Made by a program: the position numbers and the translations under genes
Shown here: one piece after another, positions 42,865 to 51,874 of the stretch
How positions within the stretch are numbered: position 1 is the first letter of the stretch
Layout: each line of letters begins with the position of its first letter
Notes under the pieces: model-generated
What the model saw: the letters and a program-made list of their open reading frames with translations, nothing else
The model's database searches: none
What the model was told of the DNA's origin: nothing
From: Leisingera sp. S132
GTDB lineage: Bacteria; Pseudomonadota; Alphaproteobacteria; Rhodobacterales; Rhodobacteraceae
Length of the DNA: 64,000 nt
Assembly (NCBI RefSeq): GCF_025144465.1
Contig: NZ_CP083553.1
Coordinates: forward strand, 764,501-828,500
Direction of reading: 5' to 3'

Positions 42865-43829
42865 TGCCATGGCTGTATTCGGCGCTTGGTCTGGTTATCC
42901 TGCTGCTGGCGGGGGACGCGCTGGTGCGTGGTGCGGTAAACCTCAGTCTGCGGCTGGGGGTGCCAGCGCTGATCGTCAGCCTGACCATCGTTGCCTTTGG
43001 CACCTCGGCGCCGGAACTGCTGATCGCGATCAGCGCCGTGCATGAGGGTGCCGATGGCATCGCAATGGGCAATGTCGTCGGCTCAAACACGGCCAATATC
43101 CTGCTGGTACTGGGTATACCGGCCCTCATGCGGGCCTTGCACACAAGTGAATGCAGCACCCGCAGGAACTATGTCTTTATGCTTGGGGCCTCAGTGCTGT
43201 TCATCGGCCTTGCCTTCAGCGGCACCTTCACGTTTTGGTCGGGCCTGATCCTGCTGGCGGCGCTGGCTGGGGTTCTGGGAGTTGCCTTCCGGGACGCCCG
43301 CAACCATCGCCGCAATGGCAATGGCAATGGCAATGGCTGCGCCGCGGACACAGATCTGGAAGAGATTGAAGAGGCAGATCCGGACTTGCCGTACTGGCGG
43401 GTCGGCGTCTACCTGTTACTGGGCCTGATCGGCCTGCCGCTGGGGGCCGATCTGCTGGTGGACAACGCCACCGTCATTGCTCGTCTCTACGGCGTCAGTG
43501 AGCCGGTTATTGGCCTGACACTTGTTGCGATTGGAACCTCACTGCCTGAACTGGCCACCACTGTAATGGCAGCACTGCGCCGTCAGGCCGATGTGGCGCT
43601 GGGCAATGTGATCGGCTCCAACATGTTCAACCTGCTGGCCATCATCGGTATCGCGACGTTCATCGGCCCGATCAGCGTGGATCCGGAGTTCCTGCAGTTC
43701 GACCTGTGGGTGATGCTGGCCGCCTCTTTGCTGCTGATCCCCTTTGTCTTCTTCAAACAGGACATCACCCGCATTTGGGGTGTCATTCTGACGGCGCTTT
43801 ATCTGGCCTATCTCTTCGTCCTGTTCTAA
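42861..43829 (+). CDS. Calcium/sodium antiporter, CaCA family (YrbG-like)
   Basis: A 322-residue exchanger with two homologous halves of about five spans. The alpha repeats are FGTSAPELLIAISAV with GNVVGSNTANIL, and IGTSLPELATTVMAA with GNVIGSNMFNLL, each giving the paired Glu and Ser/Asn that bind the cation. The acidic loop between halves carries a DLEEIEEADPD stretch and a run of Asn-Gly repeats encoded by a 6-bp microsatellite. ATG 42861 overlaps the preceding gene. Confidence 0.93.
   Translation: MMPWLYSALGLVILLLAGDALVRGAVNLSLRLGVPALIVSLTIVAFGTSAPELLIAISAVHEGADGIAMGNVVGSNTANILLVLGIPALMRALHTSECSTRRNYVFMLGASVLFIGLAFSGTFTFWSGLILLAALAGVLGVAFRDARNHRRNGNGNGNGCAADTDLEEIEEADPDLPYWRVGVYLLLGLIGLPLGADLLVDNATVIARLYGVSEPVIGLTLVAIGTSLPELATTVMAALRRQADVALGNVIGSNMFNLLAIIGIATFIGPISVDPEFLQFDLWVMLAASLLLIPFVFFKQDITRIWGVILTALYLAYLFVLF
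43314..43337 (+). repeat. AATGGC hexanucleotide repeat, 4 copies, in frame
   Basis: Four copies of AATGGC encode NGNGNGNG in the central loop of the antiporter. Being a multiple of three, changes in copy number would not shift the frame. Confidence 0.9.
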
Positions 43830-43862
43830 CTCTGTTTCCAAGGCAGCAGCGGGGAGGCGCAG

Positions 43863-44639
43863 ATGCGGGCATTGGTGACCGGAGCGGGCAGGCGGCTGGG
43901 GCGCGCCATGGCCTTGGAGCTTGCGGCACAAGGGTATGACGTGGCTGTCCACTATGCGTCTTCCGCAACCGAGGCAGAGGCGACGGCGGCGCAGATCCGC
44001 GGCATGGGCCGGCAGGCCGCGGCAGTACAAGCAGACCTGCTGCAGGAAGATCAGGCCAAGGCTCTGCTTCCGCGCGCTGCTGAGAGCCTGGGCGGCGCCA
44101 TTGATTGCCTGGTCAACAATGCGTCCGTGTTTGAGCATGATACGCTTGCGACAGCCACCCGGAGCAGCTGGGACCGGCATCTGGACAGCAATCTGCGGGC
44201 GCCGTTCGTGCTGCTGCAGGCCATGGCTGCGCAAGAGGTTCCGGTAGTGATCGATGCAGGCGGTGAGCCTCGGGCATGGGGGCTGGCGGTCAACATGATC
44301 GACCAGCGGGTGCGAAAGCTGACGCCCGATTTCATGAGCTACACACTGGCCAAATCAGCGCTATGGACATTGACACAGACGGCGGCGCAGGCGCTGGCGC
44401 CGAGGATCCGCGTCAACGCCATCGGTCCGGGCCCAACTCTGCAAGGGCCGCGGCAGAGCGCGGAGCAATTCGACCGCCAGCGCAAGGCTACTATTTTGCA
44501 GCGCGGCGCGGATGCGGGGGATGTCACCGCTGCCCTTAGCTATTTGCTGCATGCAAAGGCTGTGACGGGCCAAATGATCTGCGTCGACGGCGGCCAGCAC
44601 CTGGGCTGGCAGACCCCCGACAGCGACGGCCTGGAGTGA
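43863..44639 (+). CDS. SDR oxidoreductase, pteridine reductase/FolM-like
   Basis: A 258-residue SDR. The cofactor motif TGAGRRLGRAMALEL fits the TGxxxRxG form of pteridine reductases and FolM, and the active pair is YTLAK. NNASVFEHD is the usual NNAS strand. FolM makes tetrahydromonapterin and can help reduce dihydrofolate. It lies 33 bp after the antiporter gene. The pterin assignment is from motif only. Confidence 0.82.
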   Translation: MRALVTGAGRRLGRAMALELAAQGYDVAVHYASSATEAEATAAQIRGMGRQAAAVQADLLQEDQAKALLPRAAESLGGAIDCLVNNASVFEHDTLATATRSSWDRHLDSNLRAPFVLLQAMAAQEVPVVIDAGGEPRAWGLAVNMIDQRVRKLTPDFMSYTLAKSALWTLTQTAAQALAPRIRVNAIGPGPTLQGPRQSAEQFDRQRKATILQRGADAGDVTAALSYLLHAKAVTGQMICVDGGQHLGWQTPDSDGLE

Positions 44640-44938
44640 CGCAAACAGGGGTAAAACCGTCCCTTTCGCTGCAAGTTTTGCACCGTCTCGCGTACCGTCA
44701 CGGAAGCGTTACAAAAGTGTCTTTCTTTTCAAAACCTTGACAGCCGACGCGAAAAGTTTTGCTTGAAATCAGCACTTTAACAGAGTGCCTAAAATTTAAG
44801 CATCCGTCCAAAACCTCTCTGAAATAAGAGAAAAGCCGGGATAGCCCAAAGATATCTTCGTAGTTATCCACAGCTTCCGTGGATTTCCCCGCTCTTGATC
44901 CTGACGGGTAAACATTGCAGCCAGGGGCAGGGAATCAT
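44640..44938. other. 299-bp AT-rich intergenic region before uvrC
   Basis: No gene seen. It is visibly richer in A and T runs than its surroundings, contains a TTGACA at about 44737 without a convincing -10, and a perfect DnaA box near its right end. Confidence 0.5.
44864..44872 (+). promoter_or_regulatory. Perfect DnaA box
   Basis: TTATCCACA matches the consensus DnaA box exactly. A partial second copy in inverse orientation (CGTGGAT) follows within 15 bp. Only one good box is present, so it is more likely a regulatory DnaA site than an origin. Confidence 0.5.
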
Positions 44939-46831
44939 ATGTCTGGGCGCATGACTGACCAGCCTTCCGAAACAGCCCCGGATTCGCATGTCCGAACCGG
45001 CTATGCAGTGATCCAGGATTATGTGAAAACTCTGGACGCATCGCCTGGGGTTTATCGCATGCTGGATGCGGACAGCCGGGTTCTCTACGTGGGCAAGGCG
45101 CGCAATCTCAGGGCGCGGGTGTCGAATTATACCCGGCCCGGTAACAGCCCGCGGATTGAGCGGATGATCGCGCTCACCGCCTCGATGATGTTCCTGACCA
45201 CCCGGACGGAAACCGAGGCGCTGCTGCTGGAACAAAACCTGATCAAGCAGCTGAAGCCCAAATACAATGTGCTGCTGCGTGATGACAAAAGCTTTCCGAA
45301 CATTATTGTCGCCAAGGATCACGCTTTTCCGCAGATCAAGAAGCATCGCGGCGCCCGCAAGCAGAAGGGCAGCTACTTCGGCCCGTTCGCCAGCGCCGGT
45401 GCGGTGAACCGGACCCTGAACCAGCTGCAAAAGGCGTTCCTGCTGCGCGATTGCTCGGATTCCATGTTTGTGACCCGCACGCGCCCTTGCCTGCAGCACC
45501 AGATCAAACGCTGCTCTGCGCCCTGCACCGGGCTGATCAGTGAGGAGGACTATGCGGCCAGCGTGCGCGACGCCGAACGTTTCCTGTCCGGCCGCTCCAC
45601 CAAGATCCAAGAGGAACTGGCAGAGCAAATGATGGCCGCCTCGGAGGCGATGGAGTTCGAGCGCGCTGCCGCGCTGCGCGACCGGATCAAGGCGCTGACC
45701 CAGGTGCAAACCTCGCAAGGCATCAACCCGCGCGGGGTGGCGGAGGCGGATGTGATCGGTCTGCACATGGATGGCGGCCAAGCCTGCGTGCAGGTTTTCT
45801 TCATCCGTGCCAACCAAAACTGGGGAAACCAGGATTTCTACCCCCGGGTCGATGCGGACAACAGCCCGGCAGAGGTCATGGAAGCCTTCCTGGGTCAGTT
45901 TTACAGCAACAAGGAGCCGCCACGGCAGCTGATCCTTTCTGATGCCATTGAAAACGCAGACCTTATGGAGGCTGCACTAACCGAGAAAGCCGAGCGTAAG
46001 GTCGAACTGATCGTTCCTCAGCGCGGTGAGAAAACTGAGCTGGTGGCCTTTGCCGTGCGCAACGCCCGTGAAAGCCTGGCCCGCCGCATGGCCGAAAGCG
46101 CTACTCAGGCGAAGCTCCTGCGCGGGTTGGCCGACGCCTTCGGCCTGGGCGGTCCGCCGCAGCGGATCGAGGTCTATGACAACTCCCACATCCAGGGCAC
46201 CAATGCCGTTGGCGGCATGATCGTGATGGGGCCGGAGGGCTTCATGAAAAACGCATACCGCAAGTTCAACATCAGGGGCGATGATCTGGTGCCGGGCGAC
46301 GACTTCGGCATGATGAAGGAGGTGCTGAACCGCCGCTTCTCGCGCCTGCTGAAGGAAGACCCGGACCGCAGCAAGGGCCTGTGGCCTGATCTTTTGCTGA
46401 TCGACGGCGGTGCCGGGCAGGTCTCTGCTGTGGCAGAGATCATGGACGCGCACGGCGTGCAGGACATCCCCATGGTTGGCGTCGCCAAGGGCGTGGACCG
46501 GGATCACGGCAAGGAAGAGTTCTATCGCCCCGGCGAGAGCGTCTTTGCGCTGCAGCGCAATGATCCGGTGCTTTATTTCATCCAGCGGATGCGGGACGAG
46601 GCGCACCGGTTTGCGATCGGCACCCACCGGGCCAAACGCGCCAAAGCCGTCAGTGCGACGCCATTGGATGAGGTCCCGGGTGTCGGCGCCTCGCGCAAGC
46701 GGGCGCTGCTGACGCATTTCGGCAGTGCCAAGGCCGTCAGCCGCGCCAATCTGGCCGACCTCAAGGCCGTGGATGGCATATCCGAAGCATTGGCCGAACG
46801 GATTTACGACCACTTCCACGCGCAAGGTTAA
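44939..46831 (+). CDS. uvrC: Excinuclease ABC subunit C, UvrC
   Basis: A 630-residue nucleotide-excision-repair nuclease that makes both cuts around a lesion. The GIY-YIG domain is at the N-terminus ([20 protein letters not shown]), the Cys-containing core ([15 protein letters not shown]) and UVR motif ([15 protein letters not shown]) follow, then the RNase H-like domain ([24 protein letters not shown]) and two C-terminal helix-hairpin-helix motifs ([13 protein letters not shown]). ATG 44939 has CAGGGA before it; ATG 44951 is the alternative. Confidence 0.96.
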   Translation: MSGRMTDQPSETAPDSHVRTGYAVIQDYVKTLDASPGVYRMLDADSRVLYVGKARNLRARVSNYTRPGNSPRIERMIALTASMMFLTTRTETEALLLEQNLIKQLKPKYNVLLRDDKSFPNIIVAKDHAFPQIKKHRGARKQKGSYFGPFASAGAVNRTLNQLQKAFLLRDCSDSMFVTRTRPCLQHQIKRCSAPCTGLISEEDYAASVRDAERFLSGRSTKIQEELAEQMMAASEAMEFERAAALRDRIKALTQVQTSQGINPRGVAEADVIGLHMDGGQACVQVFFIRANQNWGNQDFYPRVDADNSPAEVMEAFLGQFYSNKEPPRQLILSDAIENADLMEAALTEKAERKVELIVPQRGEKTELVAFAVRNARESLARRMAESATQAKLLRGLADAFGLGGPPQRIEVYDNSHIQGTNAVGGMIVMGPEGFMKNAYRKFNIRGDDLVPGDDFGMMKEVLNRRFSRLLKEDPDRSKGLWPDLLLIDGGAGQVSAVAEIMDAHGVQDIPMVGVAKGVDRDHGKEEFYRPGESVFALQRNDPVLYFIQRMRDEAHRFAIGTHRAKRAKAVSATPLDEVPGVGASRKRALLTHFGSAKAVSRANLADLKAVDGISEALAERIYDHFHAQG

Positions 46832-46901
46832 GCCGCTGACTTTGGGTTGAGGGGTGATCATGTTATGTCTGAAGGGCAGCCCTTAACTGCCCGGAGGAAT
46901 T

Positions 46902-47513
46902 ATGCCTGTCTCACTAACCGTGAAAACTGTTGTCTATGACACCTATTCGGTGTCCGGAAAAACGCTGCCGGACATAGCCAAAAGCATCAAGAAAAGCGGG
47001 CCAAAAGACCCGAACGACAACAAGAAGGTGGCTTTTCTGACCACCACGGAACTGGAATGCCTGACCGCCAAGGGAAAATACGTGGCTGATGGCAAACCCA
47101 AGATCGACAAGAAAACCGGCTGGTTTGAGGTCACGGCCAAGGTTTCGGCGTTGAAACTGATTCTGCACACGACGGTCAAATGCCCGAAGCGCTCTGTCAG
47201 CGGACTTTCGCCGCGGTCGCTGATCGAATGGTACCGCTTCTATGCCTGCTGCCTGGCGCATGAAGCGCAGCATTTGGACAAGGCCAAAAAGGAATGCGAC
47301 AAGATCGCCAAGGAACTGAACAAGCTGAAAGGCAAGGGGCTGGCGGACACGGAAGCAGATGCTCTGAAGATGGCCAAGGAAGATCTGATGCGGGAAATCA
47401 ACAACCACATCTTTGTCGACCGTGACCGGCTGAACGAGGTGCACCGGAAGTTTGACCACTCAAGCCACCACGGTGAAAAGAAGGGGGCGTTGCTGGATAC
47501 GTCCGTTGGATGA
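46902..47513 (+). CDS. Lysine-rich HExxH protein, DUF922-like putative Zn protease
   Basis: A 203-residue protein without signal peptide. YDTYSVSGKTLPDIAKSIKKSG at the N-terminus and AHEAQHLDKAKKECDK in the middle match the pattern of DUF922, a family of putative zinc-dependent proteases; HEAQH would supply two metal ligands and the active Glu. About one residue in six is Lys, mostly AAG, unlike its neighbours. GGAGGA stands 4 bases before ATG 46902. It is a single gene between uvrC and pgsA and could be an acquired gene. Activity is not established. Confidence 0.7.
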   Translation: MPVSLTVKTVVYDTYSVSGKTLPDIAKSIKKSGPKDPNDNKKVAFLTTTELECLTAKGKYVADGKPKIDKKTGWFEVTAKVSALKLILHTTVKCPKRSVSGLSPRSLIEWYRFYACCLAHEAQHLDKAKKECDKIAKELNKLKGKGLADTEADALKMAKEDLMREINNHIFVDRDRLNEVHRKFDHSSHHGEKKGALLDTSVG

Positions 47514-47631
47514 GGTTAACACGTCCTGCGTGCACTCGGACCTGATTGCCGCTGTATCGCAGTGCAAGCCCTAACCGAATTTTGATCAACGCCGCTTTCC
47601 ACTTTCGAAACAGCCGGATAATGTGCGCCGC

Positions 47632-48303
47632 ATGAAGTGGACACTGCCCAATATTCTCACTCTGCTGCGGCTGGTCGCGGCACCCGGCCTAGCCGTAATG
47701 TTTCTGTATTTCAGCCGGCCTTATGCGGACTGGTTTGCCCTGCTGCTGTTTGTGACAGCGGCGGTAACCGACTGGTTCGACGGCTACCTGGCGCGGGCCT
47801 GGAAGCAGGAAACCAAAATGGGCGCGATGCTGGACCCGATTGCCGACAAGGCGATGGTGGTGATCGCGCTGATGATCCTGGTGGGATACTCCGCTGAGCA
47901 CTGGACGCCTTGGCTAGTGCTGCCTGCAACGGTGATCCTGTTCCGCGAGGTGTTTGTTTCCGGCTTGCGCGAGTATCTGGGGGACACTGCTGGAACGCTG
48001 AAGGTCACCAAGCTCGCCAAGTGGAAAACCACAGCGCAGATGATTGCAATCGCCACGCTGTTCTCGCAGGGGATCTTTGAGCACTATCTGGTAATGTCCT
48101 CTTTCGGCATGGACCAGGCGCTGATCGAACAGATCATGACAGGACAGATTTCTGACGAAATGGGCCTGCGCTGGAAACTCGACGGCATGGTCTGGACCGG
48201 CCGCATCGGTCTGTGGCTGCTGTGGATCGCCGCGGCGCTGACTGCCATCACCGGGATCGACTACCTGCGCAAGGCGATGCCGCATCTGAAGGAGGCGCAC
48301 TGA
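47632..48303 (+). CDS. pgsA: CDP-diacylglycerol-glycerol-3-phosphate 3-phosphatidyltransferase PgsA
   Basis: A 223-residue membrane enzyme that makes phosphatidylglycerol phosphate. The CDP-alcohol phosphotransferase motif D-x2-D-G-x2-A-R-x8-G-x3-D-x3-D runs from DWFDGYLARAW to GAMLDPIADK. The N-terminus KWTLPNILTLLRL is typical of PgsA. ATG 47632 is used. The stop overlaps the moaD start as TGATG. Confidence 0.93.
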   Translation: MKWTLPNILTLLRLVAAPGLAVMFLYFSRPYADWFALLLFVTAAVTDWFDGYLARAWKQETKMGAMLDPIADKAMVVIALMILVGYSAEHWTPWLVLPATVILFREVFVSGLREYLGDTAGTLKVTKLAKWKTTAQMIAIATLFSQGIFEHYLVMSSFGMDQALIEQIMTGQISDEMGLRWKLDGMVWTGRIGLWLLWIAAALTAITGIDYLRKAMPHLKEAH

Positions 48304-48548
48304 TGGATGTCCTGTATTTCGCCTGGGTGCGGGAGCGTATTGGCCTGCCGCGTGAGCGGGTGGAAACGGCCGCTGCCACGGTGGCGGATCTGGTTGAAGA
48401 ACTGCGCGGGCGTGAAGACCGCTACGCCGCGGCCTTTGCCGATCTGTCAGCGCTGCGGGTGGCGCTGGATCAGGAGCTGTCTGAATTTGACGCTCCCCTG
48501 GACGGCGTGCGTGAGGTTGCCTTCTTCCCGCCGATGACCGGAGGCTGA
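48303..48548 (+). CDS. moaD: Molybdopterin synthase sulfur carrier subunit MoaD
   Basis: An 81-residue ubiquitin-like protein ending in PPMTGG; the terminal Gly is thiocarboxylated to supply sulfur for molybdopterin. VLYFAWVRERIGL at the start and EVAFFPPMTGG at the end are characteristic. It is coupled to pgsA by a TGATG overlap and lies 4 bp before moaE, its enzyme partner. Confidence 0.94.
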   Translation: MDVLYFAWVRERIGLPRERVETAAATVADLVEELRGREDRYAAAFADLSALRVALDQELSEFDAPLDGVREVAFFPPMTGG

Positions 48549-48552
48549 GGCG

Positions 48553-48999
48553 ATGCGCATCGCGGTTCAGGAAGATCCGTTTGATCTGGGGGCAGAAAGC
48601 GATGCTTTTGCGGCCGGTGTTGAAAACGCTGGCGCGGTGGTGACTTTTACCGGTGTGGTGCGCGATGCCGACCAGGGCGGTCTCCTGGCGATGGAGATCG
48701 AGCACTACCCGGGTATGACAGAAAAGGCGCTGACCGCCATTGCCGAAGAGGCCATGAGCCGCTGGTCTCTGGCCGATGCGCTGGTGATCCACCGCCATGG
48801 CCGACTGGCCCCGGGTGAGCGCATCATGATGGTCGCGACTGCCGCGCGCCACCGCAAGGATGCCTTTGAGGCAGCTGAGTACCTGATGGATTACCTGAAA
48901 TCCCGCGCGCCGTTCTGGAAGAAAGAAATCCTCGCGGGCGGAAGCGCGGATTGGGTGGCGGCCAAGGAGGCCGACGAGAACGCTCTAAACCGCTGGTAG
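48553..48999 (+). CDS. moaE: Molybdopterin synthase catalytic subunit MoaE
   Basis: A 148-residue subunit that converts cyclic pyranopterin monophosphate to molybdopterin using MoaD thiocarboxylate. GAVVTFTGVVRDADQGG and LEIEHYPGMTEK-like text (MEIEHYPGMTEKAL) are family marks, HRHGRLAPGE holds conserved His/Arg residues, and KSRAPFWKKEI carries the catalytic Lys pair. No other moa gene is in the window. Confidence 0.95.
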   Translation: MRIAVQEDPFDLGAESDAFAAGVENAGAVVTFTGVVRDADQGGLLAMEIEHYPGMTEKALTAIAEEAMSRWSLADALVIHRHGRLAPGERIMMVATAARHRKDAFEAAEYLMDYLKSRAPFWKKEILAGGSADWVAAKEADENALNRW

Positions 49000-49058
49000 C
49001 TACTGTTCTTCCGTGGGGCTTGATTGCTTGTTCGTCTGACTTAGCAAATGGAAGTGTT

Positions 49059-49601
49059 TTGAAAATAGTAAATTTGACTGCAGCACTGCTGTGTCTTGCG
49101 GTCTCCGCCTGCACCAATGGCGTCAAGTCTGATCCGGGGCTTCTCGATCGGATCGACGCCGATTTGTCCCGCTACAATGAGAGCGTCTTTACGGCTGCTG
49201 GGCTGACGAGGCGGTATGCCGGTGCAACGACGCTGGACTATTCTGTGCAGCATGGAACACAGGTCGAACATATGGCTTCAGATGGAAGGGCGTACCTATG
49301 GTATCCCGGCAATCAGCGCGTGGTCACCGGGGAGTGGCGCACGGAGACCGACGCGCGCGGATCGGGGAGGATCTGCTTCCGTTATGGGCGCAGTACCTTT
49401 AATCCCGTCACCGGTCAGCGCGGCGGCTCCTGGAACTGCGTGCGTGCCGCCGATTTCATCTGGGCGGAAGAAGAATACACAACCGGTGACCCGTTTGGTC
49501 TGAGCTCAGGTGCGATCCCCTTTGTCATGCCTCGTGAAAAGAAGCTCACATTCAAGGCTTTGACCAAACCTCTGGGTATTACTGTCACGCCTTATCTTTA
49601 G
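49059..49601 (+). CDS. Lipoprotein of unknown function
   Basis: A 180-residue protein most likely starting at TTG 49059: GGAAG lies 4 bases before it and the resulting N-terminus is a clean lipoprotein signal (MKIVNLTAALLCLAVSACTN, lipobox VSAC). The mature part has YSVQHGTQVEHMASDGRAYL and a later GRICFRYGRSTFNPVTG with paired Cys. I do not recognise the family with certainty, but the layout resembles small Rhodobacterales DUF995-like outer-membrane lipoproteins. It sits alone after moaE. Confidence 0.7.
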   Translation: MKIVNLTAALLCLAVSACTNGVKSDPGLLDRIDADLSRYNESVFTAAGLTRRYAGATTLDYSVQHGTQVEHMASDGRAYLWYPGNQRVVTGEWRTETDARGSGRICFRYGRSTFNPVTGQRGGSWNCVRAADFIWAEEEYTTGDPFGLSSGAIPFVMPREKKLTFKALTKPLGITVTPYL

Positions 49602-49610
49602 ATATGGCGC

Positions 49611-49928
49611 CTATCCCTGCGGGATCTGGCTGCGCAGTTCCTCGGCTTCCCGGCGGGCTTCGCGGAGGCCTTCCATTGCTGCCCGCAGCTCCGCTTCGGT
49701 CTGGGTCAGCTGATTGGTCAGTTCGGCCTCGCGCTGCTGCAGATACGTTATCGCCTGATCGCGGGTTTCCTCGGCTTCATGCAGCTCCTGGCTCATCCGG
49801 TCCAGGTCGGCAACATCGCTCTGGCGCACCCGGGTGAAGCGGTGCACCAGCCAGTTGGCGAACCATCCCATGGCAAAGGCCGCAAACAGGATGATCGCGG
49901 TGGTGATGATGAACTCTGTCCTGTTCAT
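49611..49928 (-). CDS. Membrane-anchored coiled-coil protein
   Basis: A 105-residue protein with one N-terminal span (FIITTAIILFAAFAMGWFANWL) and then a long heptad-like helix to the C-terminus (residues about 40-100, rich in Glu, Gln and Arg). Its start overlaps the stop of the OmpA-family gene by 4 bp (ATGA), so the two products are made together. No enzymatic motif. It could be a structural partner of the OmpA-like protein. Confidence 0.8.
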   Translation of the reverse strand: MNRTEFIITTAIILFAAFAMGWFANWLVHRFTRVRQSDVADLDRMSQELHEAEETRDQAITYLQQREAELTNQLTQTEAELRAAMEGLREARREAEELRSQIPQG

Positions 49929-51814
49929 TCCTCTGGTGTCTCCTGTGCGCCATCTGCGCTATCGGCGGCTTCGCCGCTTTCGTCGTCATTTGCGTCCGCC
50001 TGCTCTGCCGGGCGGACCAGCTTGAACTCGATGCGGCGGTTGGCCTCCCGGCCTTCTTCAGTGCCGTTGTCGGCAATCGGATCGCTCTCGCCATACCCCT
50101 TGGCGGCGAAGGTCGAGGTCACAACCCGGCGGGCCCGCAGCTCGTTCAGCACCGATTGCGCCCTTGCCTGGCTCAGGTTCTGGTTCATCACCTCGCGGCC
50201 CTGGCTGTCGGTATGGCCCTGGATTTCCAGCCGCACCGGTCCGCATCGGCTCAGCACTTCTGCGATCCGGTCCATCGTGCCTGCACTTTCGGCTGCAATG
50301 GTGGCAGATCCGGGCTCAAAGGCGATTTTGGCTTCGGTCTGAGCACCGGCCAGCTGCGCCTCGCAAAGTTCAGGCGGAATCGGCTGATCCTCGGGTGCCG
50401 GCGGGTCCTCGTAAGTGATGTCGAGTCCATAGGTCTCTGCTTCGCCAAGCTTGGCGGACAGGAAACGGGCGATCTCGGACAGGGCATCCTTGCGGTAGCT
50501 CATCCCTCGCAGTTCCAGGTTTTCCGGCGTTACTGTTACTGATCCGCGCTGCAGATAAGAGAGCGCTTCCAGCCCGGCCAGCACCCGCACCGGCCAGTCG
50601 GCGGGTAGATCGGCAACAATGCGGGTGGCAGTGTGCACATTGGCCGAGCCAAAGCGCGCCTTGGCATAGCTGTCGGCAACCGTGCGCAGCGCCGCGTCGC
50701 TGATACGGCCGCGCAGTTGCACCTGTCCTTCGGGGCTGAGGGTCGCGGTAAACTCGGGCGGACCGGCGGTGGCGCTGGCTTCGGGCACCGGCAGTACGGC
50801 GTGCAGGGCAAAAACCCGGGGCAGGGCGCTTTCCAGCTCCCCCACCACGTGGTCGAAGATGCCGCTGGAGGTGCCTTCTGCCGCAACCAGGGTGATATCG
50901 GCATTGGCAATGGTGACAGACCCGCCACCCAATTCAACCAGGCTGGCGATGCTCAGCTCCGACGCGCGGGCCCAGTTGGGGGAGGGCACGCCCATGCCGA
51001 TCACGCAATCGGCGCCGTCCTTCAGGCCCGCCCGGCGGGCGGCTTCCAGGATGCGATTGCGGCTTTCCTCGCTTTCGGCAGAGCAGGCGTCGAACTGAGC
51101 GCCGTCTTTGTTCAGAAGAAACCGCAGGGTAAAGGGGGTGATCACCGGGCGTGGCGCCGCAATGTCCATTGCCAGCCGCAACCCCGGAGGCGCCAGGCGG
51201 CCAAGCTGCTCTTCCAACTGAAGCTTGGCCTCTTCGCTGCCGGAAATTGCGGTGATGGACACTTCGCCGGCTTCAACCGAAATCTTGGCACGCGGCAGCA
51301 GTTTCAGCGCTGCGACCGCAAAATCCAAGGCCTGCTGCCAGCCATCCGGCTTGGCATATTTTGCGGTTTCCAAAAGATCCGCCACATTGCCTTCGCCAGC
51401 CAGCGCGTTCAATTGCTTGACCATTGCCGCGCGGCCGGAGCCTGCAGGGATCAGCCCGATGATAGAGATGCCGCTGTCGTTGCGCAGGATTTCCGCAGAA
51501 AACCGCGGCGGCGCCAAGCCCTTGGCCGGAGGAACTTCCATCCCGTCGATGATCCGGGCGGCGTCAACCACGCCACCGATCAGCGAAATCGCCGAAAACC
51601 GGGTTGCCTCGTCAGGCGCGGTTCCTTCCAGCAGCACTTGAAGCCCGTCCGCGGTTACCTCGGCCCAAGTGAAACCTGCGCGGTCCAGTGCCTGCCGCAC
51701 CCCGGTTTCGGTGCTGCGTTCGACCGCGGTGACGGAAAAACCGGCGGCCACAAGGCTCAGCCCTGCAGCGGCGGTAAAGGCCAGGCCTGGGATCAGCAGA
51801 GAGGACAAGCGCAT
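49925..51814 (-). CDS. OmpA-family protein with BON-like repeats
   Basis: A 629-residue envelope protein. An N-terminal membrane segment (PGLAFTAAAGLSLVAAGFSV) is followed by several related alpha/beta modules resembling BON domains (VTADGLQVLLEGTAPDEATR, FTATLSPEGQVQLRGRISD), and a C-terminal OmpA domain with GHTDSQGREVMNQNLSQARA, which binds peptidoglycan. The size and repeated modules make it larger than a usual OmpA/Pal protein. Coupled to the coiled-coil gene downstream. Confidence 0.88.
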   Translation of the reverse strand: MRLSSLLIPGLAFTAAAGLSLVAAGFSVTAVERSTETGVRQALDRAGFTWAEVTADGLQVLLEGTAPDEATRFSAISLIGGVVDAARIIDGMEVPPAKGLAPPRFSAEILRNDSGISIIGLIPAGSGRAAMVKQLNALAGEGNVADLLETAKYAKPDGWQQALDFAVAALKLLPRAKISVEAGEVSITAISGSEEAKLQLEEQLGRLAPPGLRLAMDIAAPRPVITPFTLRFLLNKDGAQFDACSAESEESRNRILEAARRAGLKDGADCVIGMGVPSPNWARASELSIASLVELGGGSVTIANADITLVAAEGTSSGIFDHVVGELESALPRVFALHAVLPVPEASATAGPPEFTATLSPEGQVQLRGRISDAALRTVADSYAKARFGSANVHTATRIVADLPADWPVRVLAGLEALSYLQRGSVTVTPENLELRGMSYRKDALSEIARFLSAKLGEAETYGLDITYEDPPAPEDQPIPPELCEAQLAGAQTEAKIAFEPGSATIAAESAGTMDRIAEVLSRCGPVRLEIQGHTDSQGREVMNQNLSQARAQSVLNELRARRVVTSTFAAKGYGESDPIADNGTEEGREANRRIEFKLVRPAEQADANDDESGEAADSADGAQETPEE

Positions 51815-51874
51815 ATGGCGGCAGTTTCCCTTGGTCAGTTAGTGGCTCTTACCTTGCACAGGCCCGCGGTTCAA

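Noticed and set aside
44640-44938. Origin of replication before uvrC
   Set aside because: Only one perfect DnaA box and one partial box; not enough for an origin.
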